Counted from the stretch's first letter, positions 37,547-45,272 are shown. The stretch is DNA of 45,683 bases from Gammaproteobacteria bacterium (GCA_020845935.1 JADLEV010000024.1:1-45683); one strand, 5' to 3'. Notes: generated from the sequence alone by a model not told the origin. A program made the numbers and translations.

Positions 37547-37932
37547 TCCCTCCGCAATGCGCTCAGCAGCGTATTGATGCGACCCTGCAGGAAACGCAGG
37601 CTGGCTTCGTACTGAATCGAGTTCTGCAGGAAGCGCGCATGCTCCGCCTGGGCATCGACCGTGTTCTGATCCAGCGAGGCCTGCAACGGCTCACGATAGA
37701 GCGGGGCACCTGCCGGCATTGCGCCGCCGGCTCCACCCAGATGACCCGGTTGGGTCGTCGCGAGTCGATGCTGCGTCGCGTTGAAGACGTCCGCGAATTC
37801 GAGATCCCGCGCCTTGTAGTTCGGCGTGTCGGCATTGGCCAGGTTATCGGCCAGGACCTCGGCACGCGCCGCGCGAAATTGCAGCGCACGCTCATGGATG
37901 CCGAACAATTGATCGAAACCGCTCACTGCCAT
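37543..37932 (-). CDS. flgB: Flagellar proximal rod protein FlgB
   Basis: 129 residues from the ATG at 37932. An upstream in-frame start at 37989 would place the -24/-12 promoter inside the gene, so the shorter form is preferred. The D0 segment is typical (GFDQLFGIHERALQFRAARA, then EVLADNLANADTPNYKARDL, EFADVF), and the C-terminus has YEASLRFLQGRINTLLSALR. First gene of the long minus-strand flg unit; GGGGGTG lies just before the ATG. Confidence 0.95.
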   Translation of the reverse strand: MAVSGFDQLFGIHERALQFRAARAEVLADNLANADTPNYKARDLEFADVFNATQHRLATTQPGHLGGAGGAMPAGAPLYREPLQASLDQNTVDAQAEHARFLQNSIQYEASLRFLQGRINTLLSALRRE

Positions 37933-37972
37933 CACCCCCGGGCCTTCCGGCCATTGCACTCGGCAAGCGTGA

Positions 37973-37988
37973 AGCGATTCCCGTGCCA
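37973..37988 (-). promoter_or_regulatory. Sigma-54 (-24/-12) promoter for the flgB unit
   Basis: On the minus strand TGGCACGGGAATCGCT matches TGGCACG-N4-TTGCT with one change in the -12 box (TCGCT). It ends about 40 bases before the flgB ATG. A short inverted repeat CAACC-N2-GGTTG (37987-37998) runs into the -24 element. FleR or FleQ would be the expected activator. Confidence 0.75.
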
Positions 37989-38164
37989 ACCTCGGTTGCG
38001 GTGGCAGCGGTCAGCCGGCAAACCCCGTGTTGACGCGGCCCAGCGCGATCCCGTGGCCGGTGGCTGAGGGCGCGTTGACCGGACGGTGGCGGCGCCGGGC
38101 GGCAAGTGCTGCCGCATGGCAGGAACAAAACCGGCAAGCCGCGATGTTGCCGCCGGCGACAAGG

Positions 38165-38191
38165 CGTGACTCTGCCGAGGGCCGAGTCACG
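38165..38191. repeat. Inverted repeat overlapping the flgA -24 element
   Basis: CGTGACTC (38165-38172) and GAGTCACG (38184-38191) form perfect 8-bp arms with an 11-base spacer. The right arm ends inside the -24 element of the flgA promoter candidate. It may be an activator or repressor site. Confidence 0.55.
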
Positions 38192-38205
38192 GCACGGGTA
38201 TTGCA
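38190..38205 (+). promoter_or_regulatory. Sigma-54 (-24/-12) promoter for flgA
   Basis: CGGCACGGGTATTGCA matches TGGCACG-N4-TTGCA except for the first T. It ends 39 bases before the flgA ATG, a proper distance. flgA is FleQ/sigma-54 controlled in Pseudomonas, which agrees. Confidence 0.7.
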
Positions 38206-38244
38206 GATTCATCACGGGTTTCACCGAATCGCCGGATCAGTCCC

Positions 38245-38985
38245 ATGACTCCAAGACTTCACACCACCTCCTCGCTCTGCCTCGCCTTGTTGCTCGGGCT
38301 GGGTGCCGCCCGTGCCGCGACGACCGCGCCGGCGGCCATCGAATCACTCGACCGGATCCGAGACGCCGCGACGGAACATGCCCGCACCCAACTCAGGCAG
38401 ACCGACGCCACGACCATCGTCCGGGTCGGCCAGATCGATCCGCGGCTGCGGCTACCGCGCTGCGAGACCCCATTGACGGTGCAGGCCGGGGCCAACGCCG
38501 GCGGCATCGGCAACAGCACCGTCAGCGTGCGCTGTGACGGCGCTCGGCCCTGGTCGCTGCTGGTCCCGATTCGCGTCAGCCAGGAACGCGAGGTCGTGGT
38601 ACTGACGCGCGCGATCGGCGCCGGCGAAACGATTCCGCCCGACGCATTGGCATTGACCAGGCTCGATACCGCGACGCTTGGCAGCGGTTACTTCACCGGA
38701 ATCGACCAGGTCACCGGTGCCGTCGCGCGCCGCGCCTTCGCCGCCGGCATGGTGTTGCATTCACGGCTGGTGCAGCCACCGGCGATCGTGCGGCGCGGTG
38801 AACAGGTTCGCATTGCGGCCGATAACCCGACCATCAGCGTCGTGGCGGCCGGCATGGCATTGCGTGACGGCCGGCTCGGCGAACGCATTCCGGTGCGCAA
38901 TCTGAGCTCGGAACGGATCATCGAGGGTACCGTTGCCGCCTCGGGCATCGTGCGCGTACCCGGTCTGATACCGGTCGCGCCGTAG
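38245..38985 (+). CDS. flgA: P-ring assembly chaperone FlgA
   Basis: 246 residues. The signal peptide is clear (SSLCLALLLGLGAARA, ending near AAT), placing it in the periplasm, where FlgA helps FlgI form the P ring. The mature protein has the FlgA N-terminal part (VRVGQIDPRLRLPRCETPLT) and the SAF/antifreeze-like C-terminal domain (REVVVLTRAIGAGETIPPDA, then GMVLHSRLVQPP and RNLSSERIIEGTVAASGIVR). First gene of the plus-strand unit with flgM, flgN and ycgR, divergent from flgB across a 312-base regulatory region. Confidence 0.95.
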   Translation: MTPRLHTTSSLCLALLLGLGAARAATTAPAAIESLDRIRDAATEHARTQLRQTDATTIVRVGQIDPRLRLPRCETPLTVQAGANAGGIGNSTVSVRCDGARPWSLLVPIRVSQEREVVVLTRAIGAGETIPPDALALTRLDTATLGSGYFTGIDQVTGAVARRAFAAGMVLHSRLVQPPAIVRRGEQVRIAADNPTISVVAAGMALRDGRLGERIPVRNLSSERIIEGTVAASGIVRVPGLIPVAP

Positions 38986-39049
38986 CGCCCGGGATGGCCT
39001 GCTCGCAGCGGTAGAATGTGACAGGCGGTGTCGCTACCGAGACCGGTCC

Positions 39050-39076
39050 TGCAGGATTCCCGGCCAGCGCCGCTAA
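39050..39076 (+). promoter_or_regulatory. Weak sigma-28-like promoter before flgM
   Basis: GCCGCTAA (39069-39076) matches seven of eight bases of the FliA -10. The -35 (TGCAGGAT, 39050-39057) is poor. It would start transcription about 25 bases before flgM, a gene that has a FliA promoter in several species. Confidence 0.3.
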
Positions 39077-39106
39077 CTTCGACAGTATTGGTGGAGAAGA
39101 AGGAAA

Positions 39107-39436
39107 ATGGTTGCAGAAATCAATGGTGCCGGAACAGTCAAACCGCTCCCCGGTCGCGCCACATCCGCGACGCGGTCGAATCAACCCGCGGCGGCAAAAG
39201 GCCCGGCTGCCGGCAAAACGAGCGGCGACAACCACAACGTCACGCTGACCGACCTCGCGACGCGCTTGCAGGTCCTGGCGAAATCGATCGAACACCTGCC
39301 GGAAGTCGATCAGGCGCGCGTCGCTCAGTTCCGGCAAGCGCTGGCAGACGGCGACTACAACCCGCCGGCGCTCGAAATCGCCGAGAAGCTGGAAGCGTTC
39401 GAGCGGGAGCTGGCGGCACGCGAGCCGGGCGCATGA
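39107..39436 (+). CDS. flgM: Anti-sigma-28 factor FlgM
   Basis: 109 residues. FlgM binds FliA until the hook is finished and FlgM is exported. The N-terminal half is Ala/Gly/Thr-rich and likely unfolded. The C-terminal half has the FliA-binding helices (VTLTDLATRLQVLAKSIEHL, then VDQARVAQFRQALADGDYNP and PALEIAEKLEAFERELA), the typical FlgM pattern. GGAG precedes the ATG. The stop overlaps flgN by four bases. If flgE is truly inactive, FlgM should not be exported through a finished hook. Confidence 0.93.
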   Translation: MVAEINGAGTVKPLPGRATSATRSNQPAAAKGPAAGKTSGDNHNVTLTDLATRLQVLAKSIEHLPEVDQARVAQFRQALADGDYNPPALEIAEKLEAFERELAAREPGA

Positions 39437-39921
39437 GTCAGGCCGATTCCCACGATCTGGCGCTCATCGTGGATCGGGTCGAGCAGCTCGGTGCGGAGCT
39501 GATGGCTGCCCTGCTGGCCGAACGCAGCGCCTTGCGGGACCGCGCCGTCGACGCCATCGTTCTTGCCGCCGCGACCAAGCAGGCGCTGTTCGACGGCCTG
39601 GCCGATGCGACCCGGAGATTGCGCGAACATGCAGGGGACACAACCTCGACCATCGGCCGACGCCGCGATCCGGCCACGCGCGATCGCTTGCGCACGCAAC
39701 TCGAAACCGCGGGCCTGTTGCCGCAATGGCAGCAAGCCTCGGACCGCCTGGCGCAATGCATGCTGTTGAACCAGCACAATGGCATCGTCGTCGCCGGCCA
39801 GCTGGCGCTGCAACGAAACCTGCTCGAAATCGTATGCGGACGCGAACGTGATGCGAGTCTCTACAGCCCGCTCGGCCGGATCGATCACCTGCAGGGCGGC
39901 ACCGCGCTGGCCCGCGTCTGA
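39433..39921 (+). CDS. flgN: Flagellar export chaperone FlgN
   Basis: 162 residues, helical. FlgN is the chaperone for the junction proteins FlgK and FlgL. The N-terminal helix pair (LALIVDRVEQLGAELMAALL, AERSALRDRAVDAIVLAAAT) corresponds to ExxALxxxD-type FlgN segments. The C-terminal part has QCMLLNQHNGIVVAGQLALQ, a FlgN-like NxxNGxxI motif. The ATG overlaps flgM. ycgR starts nine bases after its stop. Confidence 0.88.
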   Translation: MSQADSHDLALIVDRVEQLGAELMAALLAERSALRDRAVDAIVLAAATKQALFDGLADATRRLREHAGDTTSTIGRRRDPATRDRLRTQLETAGLLPQWQQASDRLAQCMLLNQHNGIVVAGQLALQRNLLEIVCGRERDASLYSPLGRIDHLQGGTALARV

Positions 39922-39930
39922 GATTCCCGC

Positions 39931-40713
39931 ATGTCTGGCGCGATGCCGCACCTCGGCGACGCTGCGGAACCGGCGGGAATCTCACAGGCGATAAGCTCAC
40001 GCGCCGGAATCACGTTGCTGCTGGAACGTCTGCGCCAGCAACACTGCCTGCTGGCGATCAACGTCGCCGGCGACGGCACGACCTTCAGCAGTGTCATTCT
40101 CGAAGTCGAGCCGCAGCGACGCTATTTTGTCCTCGACGCCCTGGCCCCCGCCGCCGGCAATCATGTCCTCAGCCGCGACCGGCAGCTGCACTTCGCAGCT
40201 CGCAGCGATGGTGTCGATCTGTCCTTTCGCAGCAAGGTAAATGCCATCGGGGAGCAAAGCGGAACCGCCTTCTACCGTGTTCCCTATCCGGCGGAAATCG
40301 ACTATCACCAAAAACGGCAATATCGCCGCGCGCAGATCCCCCTGTCGCAATGCGTGCCGATCCTGCTGCGTACAGAACAAGGTGACATCATTCGCGGCGA
40401 ATTGCGCGATATCTCGACGGGGGGATGCAGCGTCCGCCTTGCCGGCAGCACCGTGGACCTCGCCGAGCGGGATATTCTGCCGCGCTGCGTCATCGCGCTG
40501 CCGGCAGCAACCCGGGTGACCGCAACCGTCGAGATCTGCCACAGCGCACCCCGCGGTGCACGACGACCGCAGCGCATCGGTGCGCGCTTCTACAACCTCA
40601 GCCAAGGTGACGAACGCCGCATCGCGCAGTTCATCGCCTACCTCGATCGTGATCGTCCCGCCGGCCAGGAACTCTCTCCTCTGTCAATGAATTTGACAGA
40701 GCCAATGGCCTAG
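39931..40713 (+). CDS. ycgR: c-di-GMP-binding flagellar brake protein YcgR/FlgZ
   Basis: 260 residues with two domains: an N-terminal YcgR domain (about 25-130) and a C-terminal PilZ domain (about 130-245). The c-di-GMP motifs are intact: RQYRR (RxxxR) at the domain boundary and DISTGG (DxSxxG) about 35 residues later. With bound c-di-GMP, YcgR slows the motor by touching FliG or MotA. Placement after flgAMN matches flgZ in pseudomonads. The start 39931 is nine bases after flgN. A 23-bp inverted repeat lies in its last codons. Confidence 0.92.
   Translation: MSGAMPHLGDAAEPAGISQAISSRAGITLLLERLRQQHCLLAINVAGDGTTFSSVILEVEPQRRYFVLDALAPAAGNHVLSRDRQLHFAARSDGVDLSFRSKVNAIGEQSGTAFYRVPYPAEIDYHQKRQYRRAQIPLSQCVPILLRTEQGDIIRGELRDISTGGCSVRLAGSTVDLAERDILPRCVIALPAATRVTATVEICHSAPRGARRPQRIGARFYNLSQGDERRIAQFIAYLDRDRPAGQELSPLSMNLTEPMA
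40679..40701. repeat. Perfect 9-bp inverted repeat at the 3' end of ycgR
   Basis: CTCTGTCAA and TTGACAGAG are separated by five bases and lie within the last codons of ycgR. The core GTCAATGAATTTGAC resembles the published FleQ-box consensus GTCaNTAAAtTGAC with one extra central base; that link is an inference. It could be a regulatory site for the structured segment just downstream. Confidence 0.5.
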
Positions 40714-40741
40714 GTCCAGCGACTCCCTTTGCACTCAACGA

Positions 40742-40874
40742 GTTGCGAGATTGGCATCGTGATTGCGTAGCAACGCTCACACATGTCGGCGGCAACTTGG
40801 CCCGCAACCATGGCCGACATGGTTCTTGCCAATCGACTTGGCATATTCAGGGTGGCCTCGGCCACCCTTTTTTT
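40742..40874 (+). ncRNA. Putative structured small RNA (or ycgR 3' UTR element) ending in a terminator
   Basis: The ycgR-tRNA gap holds several complementary segments in order: GATTGGCA (40749-40756) with TGCCAATC (40827-40834); CATGTCGGC (40782-40790) with GCCGACATG (40813-40821); AACCATG with CATGGTT (40806-40824); TGCCAA with TTGGCA (40827-40843). A strong intrinsic terminator (40849-40874) closes the segment. Some pairings exclude each other, because TGCCAA can pair with TTGGCA on either side. No open frame is convincing. I recognise no known RNA family. It may be a stand-alone small RNA or be processed from the ycgR transcript. Confidence 0.35.
40849..40874 (+). terminator. Rho-independent terminator after the ycgR unit / putative sRNA
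   Basis: GGGTGGCC (40850-40857), a two-base loop, GGCCACCC (40860-40867), then seven T. A very stable, textbook terminator 136 bases after the ycgR stop. Confidence 0.93.
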
Positions 40875-40976
40875 GTCCGTCGCGGCTGCTGGATCTTCCG
40901 CGAACCATGCCTTCTCAAGTACCATAGCGCCCGCATCAAGACGCCGGCCTGTCGCTTGCCGGCGTTCCCACCACTC

Positions 40977-41052
<76 letters not shown>

Positions 41053-41060
41053 TACACAAG

Positions 41061-41089
41061 GGCTCGAAATTTCTCCGAGCCAGTTTTCT
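41061..41089 (+). terminator. Possible weak terminator after tRNA-Ala
   Basis: GGCTCG (41061-41066) and CGAGCC (41076-41081) form a six-base-pair stem, followed by AGTTTTCT. Nine bases after the tRNA 3' end. The rest of 41090-41262 shows no gene; a ten-base repeat GGCTCGAAAT recurs at 41155-41164. Confidence 0.45.
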
Positions 41090-41262
41090 TGCATGGAATC
41101 CCCGCACTACGCGAGGTTCCAGCCATTACGGCTTCAGGTGGCTGTCTGCCGAAAGGCTCGAAATCAGCCACTTTCTCCGCCAGAGCCATCGCTTTTCTCC
41201 TTTTGACCTGCGGGTGGGCGCCGATGGTGCTCTCGCATCATCAATAACATCCGCTCGGTAGT

Positions 41263-42008
41263 TCATCGTTCACCAAGGTGACCGACTTCATCCTCGACAG
41301 CGCCTGCCTGGCTGCCGAACAGACGTTGCTCAATCAGCGATTGTTCATGGTTTCGGGCAGCCAGTATGTCGAGAAATACCAGCGTGTCGACGTAGCGTGC
41401 TTCGACCTCACCGAACGGACCGTCGCGATTGCCGTTATCGAACCGATCAACGAGGAATAGTCGCGCACCCGCGCCGAGCTCCAGTCGCGTCAGGTCGAAG
41501 TCGTTGCTGAATCCAGCTACGGCTCCGACGAAGGCTTCCGGATCGATCCCAAGGTCCACGCCGCCGAACTCAATGCTTTCCCAACCCTCCCATGCGCCAA
41601 GATCTGCGCCCTGCCCGCCAGTCAGACGCAATGTCGCATTGGCGCCCCAGGCAAACGCCGATTCCTGAGCCTTTTCTAAGAGTAATGAGCCGCTGAGTTC
41701 GAGCACACTGTTGACGCTGATACCGCGGTCCGCGTCGCTGTGCCGATTGCTGCCGGTCAGCGTCGCGTTCGCCAACTGCAACGCTCCTCCGTTGACGACA
41801 GCGATCACCCCTTCGGTGCTGACGACGTTGTTGACGAACTGCAAGGTGCCGCCATCCGCGCGCCACCCTCCGGCACCGCTGAGGGCGTCGCTGCGACTGA
41901 AGGTCGCACCGAGGCTCGCACGGATCACGCCGTCGTTCACCAGCGAGCTCGGACCAACCAGCGATCCACCATCAACCCCGAGCGTGCCGAGGACGACCAT
42001 CGGCACGT
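41263..42008 (-). pseudogene. 3' remnant of a secreted beta-repeat protein, cut by the IS21-like element
   Basis: About 248 codons are open here on the minus strand with no start of their own. The sequence is Gly/Asn/Ser-rich with repeating strands (VVLGTLGVDGGSLVG, GGTLQFVNNVVSTEGVIAVV, GGALQLANATLTG, NSVLELSGSLLLEKAQESAF), typical of large secreted beta-helical or adhesin-like proteins. A later segment, ARYVDTLVFLD, resembles the end of PEP-CTERM or dockerin-type surface proteins. The final part (NHEQSLIEQRLFGSQAGAVE) looks out of frame. The frame continues into the antisense of istA, so the gene was interrupted. A likely 5' fragment lies beyond the IS at 43165-43396. Confidence 0.65.
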
Positions 42009-43160
42009 TGATCCCCGGCGGCCACCTCAACTTGCCCCGTCTGTAGCCACCTGAAAATTCCCCAGCCCTGAGCTGAGCTGGCGGTCGCCGGCTCGGCGTT
42101 GCGACGGGGAGTTTTACGCTGCTTCCCATTTGTCTGGTCGGAAGACGATCCGCAAGGTCCAGGCAGAATCCGCCATGGCCACCGGCCGAGTGCCGGCCGA
42201 AAACCAACTGCCCCCACCCCGGCCACCGGCGCAGGCCGCGAGCTCGGCGTGTGCGCCGCACCGCTACAACTCGGTGAAGCGCTTCGTGCGTGGCCTGAAG
42301 GTCCGGGCGCCGGAGCGCTTCGACGTACTGGAATGCTTGCCCGGCGAGGCGGCGCAAGTGGACTTCGGTCAGGGCGCGTTGACCCTGAAGAACGGCAAGT
42401 ATCGACGCCCCTACCTGTTCGTGATGACGCTGAAGTACTCGGGCAAGGGCTTCCGCAAGGCGATCTGGAAGGCCGATCAGGAAACCTGGGCCAGGCTGCA
42501 CGAAGAAGCGTTCCGGACCTTCGGTGGCGCGGTGGCGTACGTCGTGCTCGACAATCTGAAGCAAGGCGTCATCCGTCCTGATCTCTACGAGCCCGAGCTG
42601 AATGCGGTGTACGCGGCGCTGCTCGCACCCTGGGAGGAGCGCTGGGCGGCACCACGGATCCACGGGCGCAAGAAGCGTCAGGTGCTGGCGATGTTCGCCG
42701 AGGAGCAACCGTATCTGAAGCCTTTGCCGGTGCAGCGCTTCCGGTACTTCAAGCAGGAGACGCGCACCGTCGATGAGGCCGGGCTGGTGCAGGTGCGAGG
42801 CGCCTACTACGCGGCCTTGCCAGCGCCGCCGCATCGCGAGGTCACCGTGTGTCTCTACGAGCGCGAGACTGAACTGGAACGCGCGCTGCGATCCCTGCAC
42901 CTGTCCGGCATGATCGACACGCTCGACGCAAGGGCGCTGCAAGTCGCGCATCACGAAATGGACTTCATCGAGGCGCGCAAGGACGCGTTGTTCATCGGGC
43001 CGCCGGGCCTTGGCAAGAGCCACTGCGCCAAGGCCCTCGCCCAGCTCGCCGTGCAGCGTGGTGATCGCGTGCTCTATCGCGATAGCGCACCTGCTGAAGT
43101 TCCAAGGCAAGAGCTGGCGCCTGAAAGAAGCGGCGGTCCGAGTTACCAGGCGCGCTCATA
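42009..43160 (+). mobile_element. Decayed IS21-family insertion sequence
   Basis: The left part contains two imperfect 18-base direct repeats, GCCACCTCAACTTGCCCC (42021-42038) and GCCACCTGAAAATTCCCC (42046-42063; 14 of 18 equal), of the kind found as transposase-binding repeats at IS21 ends. Next come istA and istB fragments reading rightward. About 1.15 kb remains, versus roughly 2-2.5 kb for intact members. No matching inverted copy of the end repeats is seen on the right, so the right end is lost or changed. Exact borders and target duplication could not be fixed. Confidence 0.7.
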
Positions 43161-43161
43161 G
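42130..43161 (+). pseudogene. istA: Fused, internally deleted IS21 istA-istB remnant
   Basis: One open frame of 343 codons joins pieces of the transposase IstA and its ATPase helper IstB. IstA pieces include SGRKTIRKVQAESAMATGRV, RYNSVKRFVRGLKVRAPERF, PGEAAQVDFGQGAL (first catalytic Asp) and VAYVVLDNLKQGVI (second Asp). Then AALLAPWEERWAAPRIHGRK skips the region that should hold the catalytic Glu. IstB begins at ELERALRSLHLSGMIDTLDA, jumps from HHEMDFIEARKDALF to the P-loop GPPGLGKSH, and after RVLYRDS shifts frame to its C-terminal end (AHLLKFQGKSWRLKEAAVRV). Transposition must be lost. It is notable that the first three joints keep the frame. Confidence 0.8.
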
Positions 43162-43164
43162 CGC

Positions 43165-43396
43165 GTTTAGACACAACGCGCCGTCCAGGACGACGAGATT
43201 GGTGATGGTGACGCTGTAAGCGGCCTGGTTGCTGTTGTTGGGATACAGGTCCGGATAAATCGGAATCGGATTCCAGAATATCAAGCCCCCACGCGCCGAT
43301 CGGCGAGCCGACGAAGAATATCGGCGTAGGGATGAGTGTGCCATTGCCCTGGGGCGCGATTGCCAGCAGCAGCGCGGCTACGAAGTGACGGCTAAC
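43165..43396 (-). pseudogene. 5' remnant of the IS-interrupted secreted protein (frameshifted)
   Basis: Reading on the minus strand, one phase gives a signal-peptide-like stretch (SRHFVAALLLAIAPQGNG, then TLIPTPIFFVG). After a phase change near 43285-43300 a second phase gives NPIPIYPDLYPNNSNQAAYS and VTITNLVVLDGALCLN. The last part resembles the repeat style of the remnant at 41263-42008 (…VVLGTLGVDGG). Together they suggest one secreted-protein gene broken by a frameshift and by the IS21-like element. No start codon is certain. The gap 43397-43645 shows no gene; it contains an A9 run at 43615-43623. Confidence 0.4.
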
Positions 43397-43645
43397 TGAA
43401 CTGCCTGATGCTCTGGAGACCCCTCCGAAAAGGCGGCAAGCCGCTATGCCGCTGTCATCGCGGCGTTGATTCTGGCGCCGAGGCGTCAGCCGCTGTCCGT
43501 ATCTCGTCGGCTTGCGCGAGCGCGCCGTCCCTGGCGCGATATTGGCATCAGGTTTATTTATGCGGGTGCTGCGTCTGTTCGATCCCAGACGACAGGATCT
43601 CGCGCCGGAGCTGCAAAAAAAAACCTGACACCATTTTCATGCGCC

Positions 43646-44365
43646 TCAGCGCGCGTCGCGGCGCCGCCTGGACAGAGCCAGCCCGGCGAGCGCCGCGGGA
43701 ACCAGCGCCAGGCTGGCCGGCTCGGGCACCGGCGTCGACTGCACCCAGGCGCTCGAGCCACGCAGGAAGTTGGCGAACATTTCGTTATCCCGGTGATCGG
43801 ACGTGGTCGATGAAGTGATCCGCTCGCGCACGCGTACCTGGGTGAAGGCGGCGCTCGAGTGCACGCCGAAGAAACCGACCGGACCGTCGGTTGCGGTCGA
43901 ACTCAGGTCGTTCGGCGCGGTGTAGGCGAGGCTGCCGAGACTGGTCGCGCCGGCGAGGATCTCGATGTCGAAGGTCGAGTCGGTGCAGACTAGTTGGTTG
44001 CAGCCGCTGGGCCCGGAAAACGCCGGCTCGTAGAAGTCGAAGCCGAAGGCGAAGGTGCCAGCCGGAAGCGCTACGTTGAAGTCCTCTTTGTCCGAGATGG
44101 TCATCTCGTTGCCGGCGACGTCGGCGGAAAAGTTGCCGAAGTACAGCGAGCCGGACGCGGTGGTGAAGGTCACCGGGCCGACCGTCCGGCCCGTGACACC
44201 GGTGCTGCCGAGGTTTGGCAATGCGCCAATCGACGACGCACTGGTCGCCGCGAGGAAGCCCGACTTGTCGTCGGCGAAGCCGAGCAGCGTCGCCTGAGCA
44301 CCACCGCAGGCTGTCAGCAGGAAGGCGATGGTCAAACCGCGCCGAATCCATGAAGCACTGCGCAT
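43646..44365 (-). CDS. PEP-CTERM sorting-signal secreted protein
   Basis: 239 residues from the ATG at 44365, which has GGAGG eight bases upstream. N-terminal signal peptide (IRRGLTIAFLLTACGGAQA, then TLLGF). The central part is a beta-rich domain (FNVALPAGTFAFGFDFYEPA; two Cys in CNQLVC) similar in style to PEP-CTERM proteins with jelly-roll domains. The C-terminus is a complete PEP-CTERM signal at about 212-239: PVPEPASLALVPAALAGLAL followed by SRRRR. Such proteins are processed by exosortase and usually end up in the envelope or matrix. The exosortase gene is not in the window. Confidence 0.9.
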   Translation of the reverse strand: MRSASWIRRGLTIAFLLTACGGAQATLLGFADDKSGFLAATSASSIGALPNLGSTGVTGRTVGPVTFTTASGSLYFGNFSADVAGNEMTISDKEDFNVALPAGTFAFGFDFYEPAFSGPSGCNQLVCTDSTFDIEILAGATSLGSLAYTAPNDLSSTATDGPVGFFGVHSSAAFTQVRVRERITSSTTSDHRDNEMFANFLRGSSAWVQSTPVPEPASLALVPAALAGLALSRRRRDAR

Positions 44366-44681
44366 GCTCGCCTCCTGAGCGAAGGGCCGTGTGCCAGGGC
44401 GCCCGGTACGGGACATGCCATGAGGGTGTCGCGCCGAGGGTGGCCGTATGAGCGCGCAAGGCGCGGCGCGGCAATTGGCTTCAGCTTCCCTATCCCTCAA
44501 AACGCGGGGTCGCCGCGACGGCGGCTGCGAGATCAGCGCCTGAGCGCCGCTCGTGATAGACAGGTGCGACGTCCCGATGACGCTACCGACAATCAGTGCT
44601 TTCCTCATGATCCTATTCATCGTCTACCTCGCTATTCCATAAATTTGGCATATCTGTAAATCCATCAGCGAAGAGGTTCGC
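44366..44681. other. Intergenic region upstream of the PEP-CTERM gene
   Basis: 316 bases. A minus-strand frame continues upstream of the PEP-CTERM start to about 44620, but its sequence (Arg/Pro-rich, no signal peptide position) does not look coding. The stretch 44620-44670 is AT-rich (TTTACAG, TTTATGG on the minus strand) and may hold a promoter, with no confident -35/-10 pair. No riboswitch or repeat recognised. Confidence 0.4.
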
Positions 44682-45272
44682 TCATTCAAAGAGTTGAAAC
44701 CAGAGCCCCCCGACGAAGAACAGATAGGGCCGGGGGTGATCCCGCGCCACCAGGAACGGCACCCAGCCTTCGCGGGTTTCATTTGGATAGACCGACTTGC
44801 CAAGCAGGGTCGGTTCAGGGGCATGGATCCGCGGCAACGGATAGGCTGAGTCGCGGGCATCGTATACCGTGAAATGCTCCGCTGCCGCGACATACGGTAT
44901 GCGAGACGTAGCGCCTGCAACACCGGCAATCCTGATGCGGACGAGCAGATATTCGAGGTCGCCTTCGGGCGGTGGCGCGACCGGGCCTGCACCAGGCAGC
45001 AAGGCCAGCGCTTGCGCACCGCGTGCGATTTCCAGCACCGTGATTGCCGCCCTGAAGATCGCGCTTTCACCATATTCCGATGCCCCACTACCCGTGACGC
45101 TGATCGAGGCGTCGGCGCTCTGGCCGATCGTCGCAGCCGCACGGCTGGTTTGTGCGGCAGCAAGACGCGGCTGAGCGAGCGCGAGCGCCGCCAGCAGCAT
45201 TACGAGCGAGGCTAATGACCGGCTTGAGTCAAGGTGGCCCCGGTGATCTTGGTGGTGCGATGTGACGACCAT
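44682..45272 (-). CDS. Hypothetical secreted protein, DUF4352-like
   Basis: Up to 196 residues from the ATG at 45272, or 172 from the ATG at 45200. The longer form overlaps the upstream gene by 61 bases but has a better charged region before the hydrophobic signal segment (SLASLVMLLAALALAQPRLA, then AAQ). The mature part has a beta-rich domain: VLEIARGAQALALLPGAG, DLEYLLVRIRIAGV and GKSVYPNETREGWVPFLVAR. The last two are reminiscent of the DUF4352/telokin-like immunoglobulin fold found in bacterial exported proteins. Function unknown. Followed by the PEP-CTERM gene region on the same strand. Confidence 0.6.
   Translation of the reverse strand: MVVTSHHQDHRGHLDSSRSLASLVMLLAALALAQPRLAAAQTSRAAATIGQSADASISVTGSGASEYGESAIFRAAITVLEIARGAQALALLPGAGPVAPPPEGDLEYLLVRIRIAGVAGATSRIPYVAAAEHFTVYDARDSAYPLPRIHAPEPTLLGKSVYPNETREGWVPFLVARDHPRPYLFFVGGLWFQLFE

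Noticed and set aside
41263-43110. A 615-codon minus-strand frame
   Set aside because: Its N-terminal part is the antisense of istA/istB (Arg/His/Leu-rich, no domain). Only the last 248 codons look like real protein and are reported as a gene remnant.
43615-43623. A9 run as a terminator for the PEP-CTERM gene
   Set aside because: On the minus strand the T-run follows the gene, but no stable stem directly precedes it.
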